Made by a program: the position numbers and the translations under genes. 64,000 bases of DNA, from contig NZ_CP082161.1 of the NCBI RefSeq assembly GCF_023101665.1, positions 1,178,001 to 1,242,000 on the forward strand, written 5' to 3'. This document shows positions 19,583 through 29,203 of this stretch, piece after piece; within the stretch, counting starts at the first letter, position 1, and every line of letters begins with the position of its first letter. The notes under the pieces were generated by a model that saw only the letters and a list, made by a program, of their open reading frames with translations, was not told the DNA's origin and ran no database searches. This stretch comes from Bradyrhizobium sp. 195 (lineage in GTDB: Bacteria > Pseudomonadota > Alphaproteobacteria > Rhizobiales > Xanthobacteraceae).

Positions 19583-19637
19583 GCAGGGTCGTCCCCGCGG
19601 CTGATGTGGTGATGAGCTGGAAGGTCATCCTTGCCAG
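19583..19637 (-). promoter_or_regulatory. Guanidine-II (mini-ykkC) riboswitch
   Basis: On the minus strand two small stem-loops lie before the exporter. P1 (19617-19637) reads CTGG-C-AAGG-ATGA-CCTT-CCAG. P2 (19583-19598) reads GCGGGG-ACGA-CCCTGC. Mini-ykkC RNAs have two hairpins with ACGR loops; P2 fits exactly and P1 has ATGA. P2 ends eight bases from the GGAGGG ribosome site, so ligand-stabilised pairing would affect translation. Confidence 0.7.
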
Positions 19638-19680
19638 GGCTCGCGATTCGCTTCGAGCAGGGGTCAACTTCTCTCAAAGA

Positions 19681-20541
19681 TCAGAATTGCGGCGTTATTG
19701 GCTCGGCGAATTCACACGATCGACAAAGCAGAAAGCCGTCCGTTCCGTTCATGCGATCGGCAATGTTGCAAAAAGCTGTCCCTTCAAAGAGATCCTTGTA
19801 CCTGACGCGGAGGAGGTTGCCCAAAACGTGTCGTCGCTCAAAATCCATGCAGCAGAAAGTAACGTCGCCGTTTGGGAGAAGAACATTACGATATTGCCGT
19901 TCGTCAGGACATGTCAGTGCTCCAACGATTGGCTGCCGCGCTCCAACCATCTTCTTGCCGTTGCCAGCCCTGCTGCGCGGCGGACGCGAGCGAACCAGCG
20001 CTTCGTCAGGAATTATGCCGACAAGTTCGGGATGCACCTCGCCCATGACTATGAAGAGCAACGATGAAATGTCGGCATCGACAAGTTGGCGCATTAAATC
20101 GACATAGTTGCGCGTGGCGAGACCATTGTCCATGTGCGTGCCGTCATCAAAAACATGCACCAGGAAAACGCGGAACTGCAGCGCACGCAAGCGTTTTAGA
20201 TCCCGTCCGTTCATTCCTACCAGGGTTGTGAAAATCCGCATTCCATGGCCACACGCATAGGCATGCTCAACCATTTCGGTGCAAGCCGGATTGAGCCAAG
20301 GCTCCGAAAACCCGGAAAAGCTGATGTCGACCGGTGCTGGTACGCGCGCCAGACATCGCTTGAAATCTTGGAGAGAAAAATGCTTCACGTCGGATATCGC
20401 TCTTTGCCGTTCGGCAAACTTGTCCTGCGGGCAATAAGAACATCCGACGACACAGCCCGTTGTCGTAGTTATCTCCAAGACCCTGCCGCCGCTGATTGCA
20501 GAGCGCAGCTCCTGTAGAGTCATCGATTCTATATTGTCCAC
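19681..20541 (-). CDS. Radical SAM/SPASM-type protein
   Basis: The 286-residue protein has TTTGCVVGCSYCPQDK (Cx3Cx2C, the SAM-binding 4Fe-4S cluster) near residue 29, a TIM-barrel-like middle (DISFSGFSEPWLNP), and a C-terminal cysteine region with LPNGDVTFCCMDFERRHVLGNL and LCRSCEFAEP, typical of SPASM auxiliary clusters. Such enzymes modify peptides or sugars, but no substrate gene is visible nearby. ATGs at 20541 and 20523 are both possible starts. It faces the same way as the SMR gene, with about 45 bases between its stop and the riboswitch. Confidence 0.87.
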   Translation of the reverse strand: MDNIESMTLQELRSAISGGRVLEITTTTGCVVGCSYCPQDKFAERQRAISDVKHFSLQDFKRCLARVPAPVDISFSGFSEPWLNPACTEMVEHAYACGHGMRIFTTLVGMNGRDLKRLRALQFRVFLVHVFDDGTHMDNGLATRNYVDLMRQLVDADISSLLFIVMGEVHPELVGIIPDEALVRSRPPRSRAGNGKKMVGARQPIVGALTCPDERQYRNVLLPNGDVTFCCMDFERRHVLGNLLRVRYKDLFEGTAFCNIADRMNGTDGFLLCRSCEFAEPITPQF

Positions 20542-20917
20542 TTCCGCGCTCCGCGTTTGACAAAGAGATATTGAGGGGACCGTCGATTTTCATCTCATGC
20601 CGGTTCGCTCATGCATCATTCTCGATTCTTCGTCCATCAGCGCGACACGGCACCGTCGCAAACGCGGTCGCGACAGATGAAGAAAGCGCCACGGCTCTCT
20701 CCCCTTAGCGCCCCAGTCCAGCAGGATTGGACGGCTGCCGAATGCACATGTGTCGATGGGGTTGGTCTAACGTCTCGTTTGTTCCAACAAGCATCACTCA
20801 TGCCATTGGCGGTACTGTCCATAACTCGACACGTCCACGATAGCTGTCGTCCCAAATGCTGCAACCGAAGCGCAACTCTACGCGATCGATAGCGTACAAT
20901 ATGACGCTACGTACGAT
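20542..20917. other. Gap with no supported gene
   Basis: About 375 bases upstream of the radical SAM gene. No gene or clear promoter was seen. Confidence 0.4.
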
Positions 20918-21097
20918 TCAAGCTCTCTTGAAAAATGAGTTGAATGGCAGCTTTCTTATGAAATGTGACGGCGTTGCCCGCCCCGAGCGCCACGTCATCA
21001 TGATCAACGTGGTCGGCATCGACCCGCGAAGTTCCGATTGCGAGTGCCCCCCAGCAAGCAGCTGATCCAAAATCTCAGGTGAAAAATCCGTAGCCAT
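20918..21097 (-). CDS. Short protein with IS256-like N-terminus
   Basis: A 59-codon frame starts at an ATG with a strong AGGAGA ribosome site. The first 15 residues, MATDFSPEILDQLLAGG, resemble the start of IS256/mutator transposases; the rest does not. It may be the leader of a truncated transposase or a real short protein. The ribosome site is the main reason to list it. Confidence 0.38.
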   Translation of the reverse strand: MATDFSPEILDQLLAGGHSQSELRGSMPTTLIMMTWRSGRATPSHFIRKLPFNSFFKRA

Positions 21098-21210
21098 GTG
21101 TATCTCCTGTCAAAGATAAACTCAGAGAAGCCAACTTACACTGTGCTACTGACACTCTCGGACGCGGCCAGCCTAAGCCGCCGCCCTTGGTCTCATTAGG
21201 AGTCACGCAA

Positions 21211-21375
21211 ATGGTAGGTCCTCTGGCTCAGGAGGACGTCGAGCGCCGCGCATATCACCTGTGGGAGCAAGCCGGAATGCCTAAGGGGCGCGATCAAGAG
21301 TTCTATCTAGAAGCGGAACGACAGCTGAACGAAGAGCTGATCCGCCATGAACTCAAGACGCCGGACACGCTGTAG
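21211..21375 (+). CDS. DUF2934 small protein
   Basis: The 54-residue product reads EDVERRAYHLWEQAGMPKG and then GRDQEFYLEAERQL, the core of DUF2934, a common small soluble domain in rhizobia with no known function. The ATG has AGGAG eight bases upstream; an upstream GTG frame has none. It stands alone. Confidence 0.8.
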   Translation: MVGPLAQEDVERRAYHLWEQAGMPKGRDQEFYLEAERQLNEELIRHELKTPDTL

Positions 21376-21520
21376 AAAACCGGAAGAGAAGTCTGAGCGC
21401 CTTTTAGGCGTCGAGATCAATCCACTAGCTGTTGCAACGATCCACCGGTTGCCCCAACGCACGATGGAGTCGATCCGACCAATACCCGGCACGGTGTCGC
21501 CGCGTGTTGCCGTCCGAACG

Positions 21521-21748
21521 TCATCGTGTCCTCCATCCGAGCACAAACCCAACAATCAGTGCGCCTGCGACCGCGCAAATGGTGCGCGTTCGATCGCCGT
21601 CTGGCTTCAATAACGCCAGAACCTCTTCTCGACTGGACTTGAGAGATCTCCCTGGTTCAGCGCCACACGCGGCAGTGGGACGTCGCTGACTCTTGTCAGC
21701 GACCGTCACCTCGATCTCTTCGAAGGTATTTGCCTGGTGCAATCGCAT
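21521..21748 (-). CDS. Putative small membrane protein
   Basis: The 75-residue product has a polar N-terminal part with FEEIEVTVADKSQ and one C-terminal membrane helix (RTICAVAGALIVGFVLGWRTR). AGGGA precedes the ATG. No family was recognised. The tail-anchored layout is like that of small stress-related membrane proteins, but that is only resemblance. Confidence 0.42.
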   Translation of the reverse strand: MRLHQANTFEEIEVTVADKSQRRPTAACGAEPGRSLKSSREEVLALLKPDGDRTRTICAVAGALIVGFVLGWRTR

Positions 21749-21852
21749 GATCGGATCCCTTGCGGCTCCCCAATGATCATGCTGCGAACTAAATCAATGA
21801 TTAACGGCAAACGAGCCGGAAAACGAACAATGATTAGAAGCGGCGACTAGGC

Positions 21853-22188
21853 TTGTTGCAGGATGGTGCACTCGTCCTATCACCGCGAGGTAAGTCGCTC
21901 GCCTCAAACTGGGAGAGCCGGGGTAACGAACTGCTCTTAGAAGCCGTAGACGCGTATCTCCTCAAGAGAGGCATGACGCGGGACGAATTAATCAATGCAA
22001 CTCAACGCGTGCTACAAAATCGTCGGATACCGACCAAACATGAGGTGGCGGATAGCTTAAGCCTCACCACCTACCGACTGCCAAAATGGGACATTGGCCT
22101 TCTACTGGATTTGCTTGCCTACGCGGGTGTCCTTCAGGTCGCGGAGCAACGCGCATATTTTCCGTGGGTAACTAGCAACTCCCGTTAG
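21853..22188 (+). CDS. Unrecognised protein fragment
   Basis: The frame has protein-like composition (ELLLEAVDAYLLKRGMTRDEL, RRIPTKHEVADSLSLTTYRL and WDIGLLLDLLAYAGVLQVA) but starts only at a TTG pair without a ribosome site. It looks like the C-terminal part of a larger protein whose 5' end has been lost. No family was recognised. Confidence 0.4.
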   Translation: MLQDGALVLSPRGKSLASNWESRGNELLLEAVDAYLLKRGMTRDELINATQRVLQNRRIPTKHEVADSLSLTTYRLPKWDIGLLLDLLAYAGVLQVAEQRAYFPWVTSNSR

Positions 22189-22562
22189 GCCTGACGCTGA
22201 TTTCATGCAGGTCTTCATCTCAGGTCGGTAGTAGTGGTTGCGATGTGGCAGTCGCTGGCCCGCTCAGAACCTGGGGAGGCCCCCGGCCGAGAAGTCGGCA
22301 CCGCTGCTGTAACCTCGGCGGCGGCTGCGCCCTTTAAGCCCGGTCATTTGAAGCCGGGGGTGGGTGGAAGCCCCAATTAGGATCCAGTGTCAGAAGGGCG
22401 CCCACAAAATTCTCAGCGAGGTCTGCGCGCGGGCGTACCCCAACGTCTACCCATGGTGCCTGCATTCCGATCGCCCCTCTTCCCAACGATTGCCTGTGCC
22501 TAAACAGCGGTGTACTCAGGCGGAAACTCGCGCTGTTGAAGTGTTGCAAGGAAAATTCTGGA
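22189..22562. other. Gap holding a GC-rich hairpin
   Basis: About 370 bases. Near 22338-22358 CCCGG and CCGGG flank a ten-base loop, a stable short hairpin that may be a terminator or part of a structured RNA. Nothing else was seen. Confidence 0.4.
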
Positions 22563-23008
22563 ATGGGCTTTCGTTTTTACGTTTGCACAGACGAAGGGCT
22601 GAGGCGGATCGCAAGAGAGGTTTTCGAAAATCGCGCTTCGCTTCCCCAGTTCGCAAATACTGGCAAAGGACTGTTGAAGCAGTTACGCAGCGTCGTGACG
22701 GGCGGCTGTTCGCCCGGACTTACGGGACCTATTCCGAATTTGACGCCGATGGTTGCCTCTGTGTTCCACTCAAGACGATGCTGAGTGCGTACCAGCTTGT
22801 CGAGGCGTCTGAAGCAATCGAACGAGAGCGTCTTGAGCAACCAAAAGTCGTGGAGATTGGCCTACGCCGTCGTCACAACCAGTTGCAAAGCTCGATGCAA
22901 TGGACACTCTCCGCGGCGGAAAAGCAGGCCATCGCTGCAGACTTATTAGGCTCAGACAGGCCGAGAGGAACAAAACCTATTCCTATCTTACGAAGCCATC
23001 ACCTCTAA
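22563..23008 (+). pseudogene. Frameshifted hypothetical protein
   Basis: An ATG at 22563 opens MGFRFYVCTDEGLRRIAREVF ... LPQFANT. From about 22670 the sense continues in another frame: QRRDGRLFARTYGTYSEFDADG, a SAYQLVEASEAIERERL segment, and WTLSAAEKQAIAADLLG to the stop at 23008. The two pieces make one coherent protein of about 148 residues once the frame is corrected. Function is unknown. Decay or a sequence error near 22670 are both possible. Confidence 0.5.
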
Positions 23009-23186
23009 TGCCTTCCTTGGGAAACCAACACTGCTGCTGTGAGGCGGGCGGCGGCGACAGGCTTTAGCCAGAGGAACTTCGAAACCGCGTTGCGATGAAG
23101 GCCAAATTAGGATCCATGCGAGAAAGGGAGGCTCATTTTTTCCATGAGGGCCCATTGATTTCGATGGCTACCTCCAGCCGTCCCGC

Positions 23187-23309
23187 TCAAGTGCAGCGCA
23201 CGAGCAGCCAAACTCCGACGCCGCCGACCGCCGCTGCGAGCCCAATGCGCTCGAACGAGACGAGGACGGTGGCAATCATGACCGGCACAGATCCGTCTAT
23301 CACGTGCAT
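23187..23309 (-). CDS. Possible 40-residue membrane peptide
   Basis: A 40-codon frame begins 12 bases after the stop of the serine recombinase on the same strand. The product has a mostly hydrophobic core (VPVMIATVLVSFERIGLAAA and GGVGVWLLV). No ribosome site is obvious. It could be read on the recombinase transcript. Composition is the only support. Confidence 0.3.
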   Translation of the reverse strand: MHVIDGSVPVMIATVLVSFERIGLAAAVGGVGVWLLVRCT

Positions 23310-23320
23310 GTTGGCCTTTC

Positions 23321-23989
23321 TTACGCCCGCTCAAGGATGTTGCTAACGGACGTGGCGTGCCACAGACCACCGCGAGCCGTGGCGACCCCTCGGGCGTTTA
23401 GTACAGCTGCAATGTCCCTCAGCGTGGTAGCGCCCGCCTTCTGGGCTTCGCGGATGATGGGTAGAACGTTGGCGGCGAACTTGTCAGCCGAGGCCGTCAC
23501 CGTCTCCACTGCGCTCCTACGGGCTAGGTGGAGCCTTGGGTTTCCAAGCGCCACCCCACGAGCCTTTGCTGCCGCGAGAGCCTGCCGGGTCCGTGTGCTG
23601 ATAAGCGCGCGTTCCTTCTCGGCGAGGGCGGCAAACAGGTGCAGCACGAAGGGGTCCACGTCTGACCCAAGCTCAGCGACCCAAAAGGGCACCTTATGAG
23701 CCATCAAGCCGCTGATGAAATGCACATCGCGGCTCAGCCGATCCAGCTTGGAAACAGCAATATGGCATCGGTGCTTCCTGGCCGATGCAAGAGCGGCTTT
23801 GAGCTGAGGCCGTCGCTCCAGCGCGTCCGTACCCTTGCCGGTCTCGACCTCAACATATTCGCCTAGGACCTCGATTCCCTCGGCTCGGACAAAATGCTGC
23901 AGTGCTTGCCTTTGTGCTTCAATCCCTAGACCGGAGCGGCCCTGCTGCGCAGTAGATACCCGGATATAAAAGAACGCTTTATTTGACAT
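23321..23989 (-). CDS. Serine recombinase (resolvase/invertase family)
   Basis: The 222-residue protein has the catalytic [11 protein letters not shown] (nucleophile serine near residue 12), [28 protein letters not shown] with the conserved arginines, and [15 protein letters not shown]. The C-terminus ([20 protein letters not shown], then [10 protein letters not shown]) is the DNA-binding/recombinase region. It probably acts in site-specific recombination or resolution of a mobile element. It is transcribed away from gajA and may have brought the defence genes in. Confidence 0.9.
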   Translation of the reverse strand: MSNKAFFYIRVSTAQQGRSGLGIEAQRQALQHFVRAEGIEVLGEYVEVETGKGTDALERRPQLKAALASARKHRCHIAVSKLDRLSRDVHFISGLMAHKVPFWVAELGSDVDPFVLHLFAALAEKERALISTRTRQALAAAKARGVALGNPRLHLARRSAVETVTASADKFAANVLPIIREAQKAGATTLRDIAAVLNARGVATARGGLWHATSVSNILERA

Positions 23990-24180
23990 GATTGCCGCTC
24001 GCTTTGGCCTTGTACAAGAATCATACGAGCGTTTAGATTGTGGACAACACGCATTTGCGAATCGCAGGGATTCCGTTCTGCATAGCTTCGGCCATTCTTG
24101 ACGCTCGATAGCCAGCGAGTGCGCAACGGAATTCGCTCGGTGAAAGTGCTTGGGCCTGAGCGGATCGAGAGTTTTGCAAA

Positions 24181-25926
24181 ATGCGCATTGTGTATGTCGA
24201 AGTAGATAATTTTAGGGGCATTAAGAGCCTTCGCTGGGCCCCTAGCCCAAAGGTGAATTGTCTGATTGGCCCCGGCGATTCCACCAAGACGACAATTTTG
24301 GACGCAATCGAATTTGCAATGAATCCCAGGTCTTATTCCATTGCTGATGATTCCGATTTCTACAATCTAGATTATGATCAGCCGATTAGAGTCGTCGTGA
24401 CAGTTGGCGGGTTGCCCACCGAGTTCACTGCGGACGACCGTTATGGCATGCACTTGCGCGGTTGGAATCCCGAAACTCTGAGTATTGAGGACGAGCCAAG
24501 GTCAGGGCTCGAAGACGTCCTGTCCCTCCGAGCAATCGTCGATAAAACCCACGAAGTGCGTTGGTCGCTGCATAACGACCGCATTGAAGCGGACACCGAA
24601 GTAGACCCTCCCTCGGTGAGACACAAAGACATCGCTAGCTTTGCTACCACACGGCTCGGTCCGTACGCGGAACGCCACTTGAGTTGGGGCCGTCTATCTG
24701 TTCTCAATCGTTTAGGTGATGATGCCGAAGCCCTCCGAGGGCAACTGGCAGACGCAAGCCGTGCCGCCCGAGCTGCATTCGCGGCAGGAAATCCTAACGC
24801 TTTCGAAGAAATCGTTCGGCGCGCAGAATATCTGAGCAAGCAGTTTGGTGTTCCGGTGCGCGAGAGATATGCCGCTCAGCTGGACGTTCAAGGTGTGAAT
24901 ATCACGGCGAGCGGAATTTCCCTACACGATGGCAAGTTGCCTCTTCGGCGGCTCGGCGCAGGATCGTCGCGGCTGATCGTATCGGCACTCCAGCACGAGG
25001 CGGGTGGATCGCATGTCGCATTGATTGATGAAATCGAGCATGGGCTAGAACCTCATCGCATAGCGCGACTCCTTAAACACCTAAGTTCGCCATCGACAAA
25101 AGAATCGGGCGCTGACACACAACCACAGATATTTTGCACGACCCATTCTCCCGTAGTTCTCCGAGAATTGACGGCCGGAGAGCTTTGGGCCGTTCGTTGT
25201 TCAAATGGAAAAACGAAAGTCCAATCAATTTCGGCCGCAGCAAAAACCAATGGGGTTGCCCAACGACATTTGCGCCAAGAGCCGGGGGCGTTTTTGGCCC
25301 ACAGGATCGTGGTCTGCGAGGGCCGCACCGAACAAGGCCTCGCGCGAGGGCTTGACCATTATTGGGCTGCGAAAGGGGAACTAGACTCTTTCGCCGTTAA
25401 GGGCGCTGTCGCCATCGATGGGCACGGCAACGGCAGTGCTCCCATTCTGGCTGATCACCTTATCAGCCTCGGCTATGAGGTTTTGCTGTTGCTCGATACC
25501 GACGAGAAGGTCGACGATGTAGTTTTGCAAGCACTGAAAGCCAAGGGTGTTGTCGTTCTTGAATGGCCCGGTGGATGCTCTACCGAGGAACGAATGTTCC
25601 TTGATTTGCCTTGGTCCGTAGTAATCAAACTCGTGGCGTTTGCGGCAGAGTGCGTTACGGCGGACAGCGTCAAGGCCCAAATCAATAGAGAGTGCAAGGC
25701 GAGCGATTTGTCCGAATTGGCTGGCCTCGATTTGCCCGCGACTTTGAACAGTACCGCGTTCCGAGCCGTCTTAGGGCGCGCGGCCAAGAACGAAAACCGC
25801 GGTTGGTTTAAGGACATCACGCGCGGCGAGCAGCTCGCAGAAATTCTAGCGCCCCACCTTGATCAAATCGCTGACAAGCCCCTTTCTCAGGGAATAGCTC
25901 TGCTTCGGAATTGGATCGATGCTTGA
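24181..25926 (+). CDS. gajA: Gabija protein GajA (OLD-like ATPase with Toprim nuclease)
   Basis: The 581-residue protein, very close to the 578 of the reference GajA, has an N-terminal ABC-type ATPase with [18 protein letters not shown] (Walker A, residues about 29-38, T in place of the usual G before K), the [13 protein letters not shown] signature-like loop, and [15 protein letters not shown] (Walker B) followed by [10 protein letters not shown]. The C-terminal Toprim domain has [11 protein letters not shown] and [12 protein letters not shown], the glutamate and DxD metal ligands. GajA is the nucleotide-gated DNA nickase of the Gabija anti-phage system. It overlaps gajB by eight bases. The region is visibly more AT-rich than the nif genes. 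Confidence 0.93.
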   Translation: MRIVYVEVDNFRGIKSLRWAPSPKVNCLIGPGDSTKTTILDAIEFAMNPRSYSIADDSDFYNLDYDQPIRVVVTVGGLPTEFTADDRYGMHLRGWNPETLSIEDEPRSGLEDVLSLRAIVDKTHEVRWSLHNDRIEADTEVDPPSVRHKDIASFATTRLGPYAERHLSWGRLSVLNRLGDDAEALRGQLADASRAARAAFAAGNPNAFEEIVRRAEYLSKQFGVPVRERYAAQLDVQGVNITASGISLHDGKLPLRRLGAGSSRLIVSALQHEAGGSHVALIDEIEHGLEPHRIARLLKHLSSPSTKESGADTQPQIFCTTHSPVVLRELTAGELWAVRCSNGKTKVQSISAAAKTNGVAQRHLRQEPGAFLAHRIVVCEGRTEQGLARGLDHYWAAKGELDSFAVKGAVAIDGHGNGSAPILADHLISLGYEVLLLLDTDEKVDDVVLQALKAKGVVVLEWPGGCSTEERMFLDLPWSVVIKLVAFAAECVTADSVKAQINRECKASDLSELAGLDLPATLNSTAFRAVLGRAAKNENRGWFKDITRGEQLAEILAPHLDQIADKPLSQGIALLRNWIDA

Positions 25927-27373
25927 GGCGGCGGCCGACAGCGAGATTGCAAGGGCCGCCGTATCGGTTCGTCTCGGGAGCATCCTTGCTGCTGCGGGTT
26001 GCGGTAAGACTGAGCAGATAGCTATTGCCACACTAGAGAGCCCAGGTCGCCGGCTCATTCTGACGCACAGCCACGCAGGCGTGGACGTTCTAAGGCAGCG
26101 CCTCAAAAAGCTGAGTGTACCAAGACGCAGGTTCCGGCTGGAGACGATTGCAGGGTGGTGCTTGCGCTACGCATCGTCATTCCCTACGCGGTCTGGACTG
26201 CAAAAGTTTGATCCCCGGGCCGAGGGTGAATGGAACGAGGTTTATCGTTCAGGAGCGCAGCTTATTAGCAGTGGCGCGATAGATTCAGTGCTTTCGACTT
26301 CTTATAGCGGCGTTTTCGTTGACGAGTACCAGGATTGCTCGCTTGAGCAACACAACGTCGTGACGGCACTTTCAAGGTTGCTCCCAGTCTGTGTCTTCGG
26401 CGATCCACTGCAAGCCATCTTCGATTTCAAGGGGCAACGGCCGGTAGATTGGGCGACGCATGTTTATCCCACGTTCGCCAAGGCCGGTGAACTCACGACC
26501 CCATGGCGGTGGAAGGATAACTCGACGCTGGCTGTATGGCTGAAAAAGATGCGTAGGGCGATTGAATCGCGCGGTGAAATCAATCTTGCCGGATGTCCGG
26601 ATTGCGTGAGATGGGAGGTTCTGCCTGTTGATCCGAGATACAGAACTAACAAGATTGTTGAAGTTTGTAAGCGTACTCGTGGCAAAGTCGGCGATGGGAC
26701 ACTGGTCGTTATTGCTGATGCCGCGAGCATCGGAGCGCGCGCGCATATCACTCAGAAGTTGGCGAAGGTGGGATTTTCCCAAATAGAGCCGATAGGCTGC
26801 ACGACGCTTTACAATGCAGCCAAGCAATTCGAGAATACGCAAGATATGAAGCACTTGATGGCGGTGATGAAGTTCATTGGCGATTGCATGACCGGCTCCA
26901 GCGCAACGCCCTATCTGCGGGCGGTGGAGGCTTGCCGGAAAGGCTTGAGGAAAGGAACGGCGGAGTTTGGATCGCTAATCGATCTAGGAGTTGCCCTTTT
27001 GGATGACCAAACGCCATCGTCGAGGCTGGCGTTGCTCGAAGGATTCTATGGTCGTGACGATGCTTATTGTTTCCGACGCGAAATGTATCATGCGATGCGG
27101 GCCGCTCTGCTTATATGCATAAGCCGGCCTTCCTGCCTACTAACGAACGCTCTTTGGGAGGTTCAGTCGAACGCGCGACATGCCGGTCGAATTGTTGGGA
27201 GACGGTGCGTAGGCAGCACCTTGCTTGTGAAGGGGTTGGAGTTTGATCATTCAGTACTGATCCATGCGCCGAGCATGACCCGAAAGGATTGGTACGTGGC
27301 GCTCACGCGAGCCAGTAAGACGTTGACCCTTCTCGTGCCTGCTCAACGATTTTCGTTGGCTTCCGACCGATAA
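25919..27373 (+). CDS. gajB: Gabija protein GajB (UvrD-like helicase)
   Basis: The 484-residue protein (reference about 494) is a UvrD/Rep-type superfamily 1 helicase: SILAAAGCGKTEQIA (Walker A, about residues 22-36), GVFVDEYQDCSLEQH (Walker B), CVFGDPLQAIFDF (motif III), a late LLVKGLEFDHSVLI, and WYVALTRASKTL (motif VI). GajB associates with the GajA tetramer and senses DNA ends made during phage attack. The ATG lies inside the end of gajA (eight-base overlap), so the two are translationally coupled. Confidence 0.93.
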   Translation: MLEAAADSEIARAAVSVRLGSILAAAGCGKTEQIAIATLESPGRRLILTHSHAGVDVLRQRLKKLSVPRRRFRLETIAGWCLRYASSFPTRSGLQKFDPRAEGEWNEVYRSGAQLISSGAIDSVLSTSYSGVFVDEYQDCSLEQHNVVTALSRLLPVCVFGDPLQAIFDFKGQRPVDWATHVYPTFAKAGELTTPWRWKDNSTLAVWLKKMRRAIESRGEINLAGCPDCVRWEVLPVDPRYRTNKIVEVCKRTRGKVGDGTLVVIADAASIGARAHITQKLAKVGFSQIEPIGCTTLYNAAKQFENTQDMKHLMAVMKFIGDCMTGSSATPYLRAVEACRKGLRKGTAEFGSLIDLGVALLDDQTPSSRLALLEGFYGRDDAYCFRREMYHAMRAALLICISRPSCLLTNALWEVQSNARHAGRIVGRRCVGSTLLVKGLEFDHSVLIHAPSMTRKDWYVALTRASKTLTLLVPAQRFSLASDR

Positions 27374-27609
27374 TTATAATTACTTGTACGGATGTCGGCT
27401 AAGCTGGCGAGCGCTACAGAACCTCGCTACAAAGCCAGAACCAATTCTTTCGATGGGCAAGGCGCGCTTGCTTAGTTTCCCTACAATCGCTCCACCAAGT
27501 CTATAAACGAACGTTACATGCACTTGCAACAAGGTTGTGTCTTGGAGAAAATTCGCGCTATGGTGTCGCTAGGAATCCATTTGCGTTCCTCGGGCGGGGC
27601 GATGCCGGC

Positions 27610-28266
27610 ATGTCAATTGATGTGACCCAACTAGAATCAAATGGTTTCGCCTGGGCGCGTGGCGTCCACGAAACCGACCTGCTCGAAACTGTCCAACATC
27701 TGGGAAATGTCAGGGTTGACCCGCGGAGTCCAATCTCTGTGCGCGATATCCGCCCCCAGCCTCCAAGCTCTGCAAAGGAAAACACGCTATCGAGCCGCTA
27801 TGGCACCAATGCATTTCCGTTTCATACGGACAGTGCGCATTGGGATCAGCCGGCTCGGTACTTAGTGTTGTTCTGCGTCGATCCGGGCGAGGGAGAGCGT
27901 GCGACCCTTCTGCAGGACTCTCGGGCGTGGCAACTCCGAGATGACGAAATTGAGTTGGCGTGTCGAGCTCTATGGAGGACTGGACACGTGCGGCCTCGGC
28001 TTTGCACGCTCGCCGAACGTTCAGCCGAAGGCATGGAAGTCCGTTACGATAATGATTGTATGCGCCCTATGACTAGGGAAGCGTGGGAACTAGGGGCGCT
28101 TGTTGAGGAGCGAATCAATCGTTCTGAGAAGACCCACGTCTCTTGGGAGCCGGAATGCCTACTGGTCATCGACAATCGACGCATGATTCATGCGCGGGGA
28201 ACAAGCAAGCGGCCCGACGCGAACCGGGTGCTTAAACGTATCTTGATTGGGGGGAGGATGACGTGA
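27610..28266 (+). CDS. TauD/TfdA-like Fe(II)/2-oxoglutarate dioxygenase
   Basis: The protein (218 residues from the ATG at 27610; the frame is open back to a TTG at 27535) has NAFPFHTDSAHWDQPARYLVL with the HxD iron ligands, a VDPGEGERATLLQD turn, and a C-terminal VIDNRRMIHARG with the distal histidine and then an arginine (KRIL) for 2-oxoglutarate. This is the TauD fold. The substrate is unknown. Its stop overlaps the next gene by four bases, and it follows gajB after about 240 bases, so it sits in a defence setting where such enzymes are not a standard Gabija part. Confidence 0.75.
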   Translation: MSIDVTQLESNGFAWARGVHETDLLETVQHLGNVRVDPRSPISVRDIRPQPPSSAKENTLSSRYGTNAFPFHTDSAHWDQPARYLVLFCVDPGEGERATLLQDSRAWQLRDDEIELACRALWRTGHVRPRLCTLAERSAEGMEVRYDNDCMRPMTREAWELGALVEERINRSEKTHVSWEPECLLVIDNRRMIHARGTSKRPDANRVLKRILIGGRMT

Positions 28267-29162
28267 AGGCTTGGGACTCGGAAGGGCTATGGAAGAAAGC
28301 GAAGCTGTTTATGGACCAAGCGAACGAAAGCGACCATGGTTCATCGGAGTTCGCCTTCTTTGCATCCTTGGCGCTTGAATGCTTGGCTAGAAGTGCTCTC
28401 ACGAAGGTGCATCCAGTCCTAAATGCGGACCCGAGAGATGATTCTAATGTCCTCTACGCCTGCGGCTACACATTCGCAAAACCGCGCTCCTTGCCAGCGC
28501 ATTCGGTCTATCTCCGGGTAGAAAAAATCATCGACCCATTTCAAGCGCAGCATCGAGAATTGTGTGAATTTCTTGCTTTGCAACGGAACGCTCATGTTCA
28601 CACCGCAGACCTTCCGTATGAAAATCTTGGCACCGACAAGTGGCTCGCCCGATTTTTCGAGACTGTCTCGGTGCTGCACGATTTCATGGGAAAGCCAATG
28701 TCCGACTTTCTTGGCAAAGACGAGGCCAAGATGGCAAAGGAGTTGATAAAGACTCTCAATCAAAGCGTTCTTAGCGGCGTCAAGTCCAAGGTAGCCGCGC
28801 ACCATAAGGTCTTCGAGGCAAAGTCCGACGACGAAAAGAAGAAGCTGCAGGATGCCGCCTCGTCTCCATTTGCCTTTCCGGGACATAATCAACGCGCCTG
28901 CGCATGTCCCGCGTGCACGAATAAAGCGCTGTTGACCGGACGAAGGTTCAAAGAGCTGCCCGAACAGTACTCAGATGGTGAACTCTTCAACGAAGTCGAA
29001 TATCTAGCAACATCATTTAAGTGTACCTCGTGCGACTTGTCATTCAGTTCAATCGAAGAAATTGCGCATGCGGGCCTTCCGACTCATTTCAAGAAAGTAG
29101 AATCCACGAGCCTGCATGATCTGTATGAGCCCGAGCACTATGAGGAATATGATAATATGTAG
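28263..29162 (+). CDS. HEPN-like protein with C-terminal zinc ribbon
   Basis: The 299-residue protein starts at a GTG overlapping the dioxygenase stop (GTGA). The N-terminal half is helical (FFASLALECLARSALTKVHP) and has a LCEFLALQRNAHVHTADL stretch, whose RNxxxH pattern (R, N, then H) resembles the catalytic RxxxxH region of HEPN RNases. The C-terminal part has ACACPACTNKALL and then FKCTSCDLSFSS, two cysteine pairs of a zinc ribbon. I do not know a named family with this layout. It probably works with the dioxygenase gene. Confidence 0.68.
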   Translation: MKAWDSEGLWKKAKLFMDQANESDHGSSEFAFFASLALECLARSALTKVHPVLNADPRDDSNVLYACGYTFAKPRSLPAHSVYLRVEKIIDPFQAQHRELCEFLALQRNAHVHTADLPYENLGTDKWLARFFETVSVLHDFMGKPMSDFLGKDEAKMAKELIKTLNQSVLSGVKSKVAAHHKVFEAKSDDEKKKLQDAASSPFAFPGHNQRACACPACTNKALLTGRRFKELPEQYSDGELFNEVEYLATSFKCTSCDLSFSSIEEIAHAGLPTHFKKVESTSLHDLYEPEHYEEYDNM

Positions 29163-29203
29163 GACGCGTCGGAGGTCACGGTTCAGATCGAAAGGCCTTG
29201 GCA

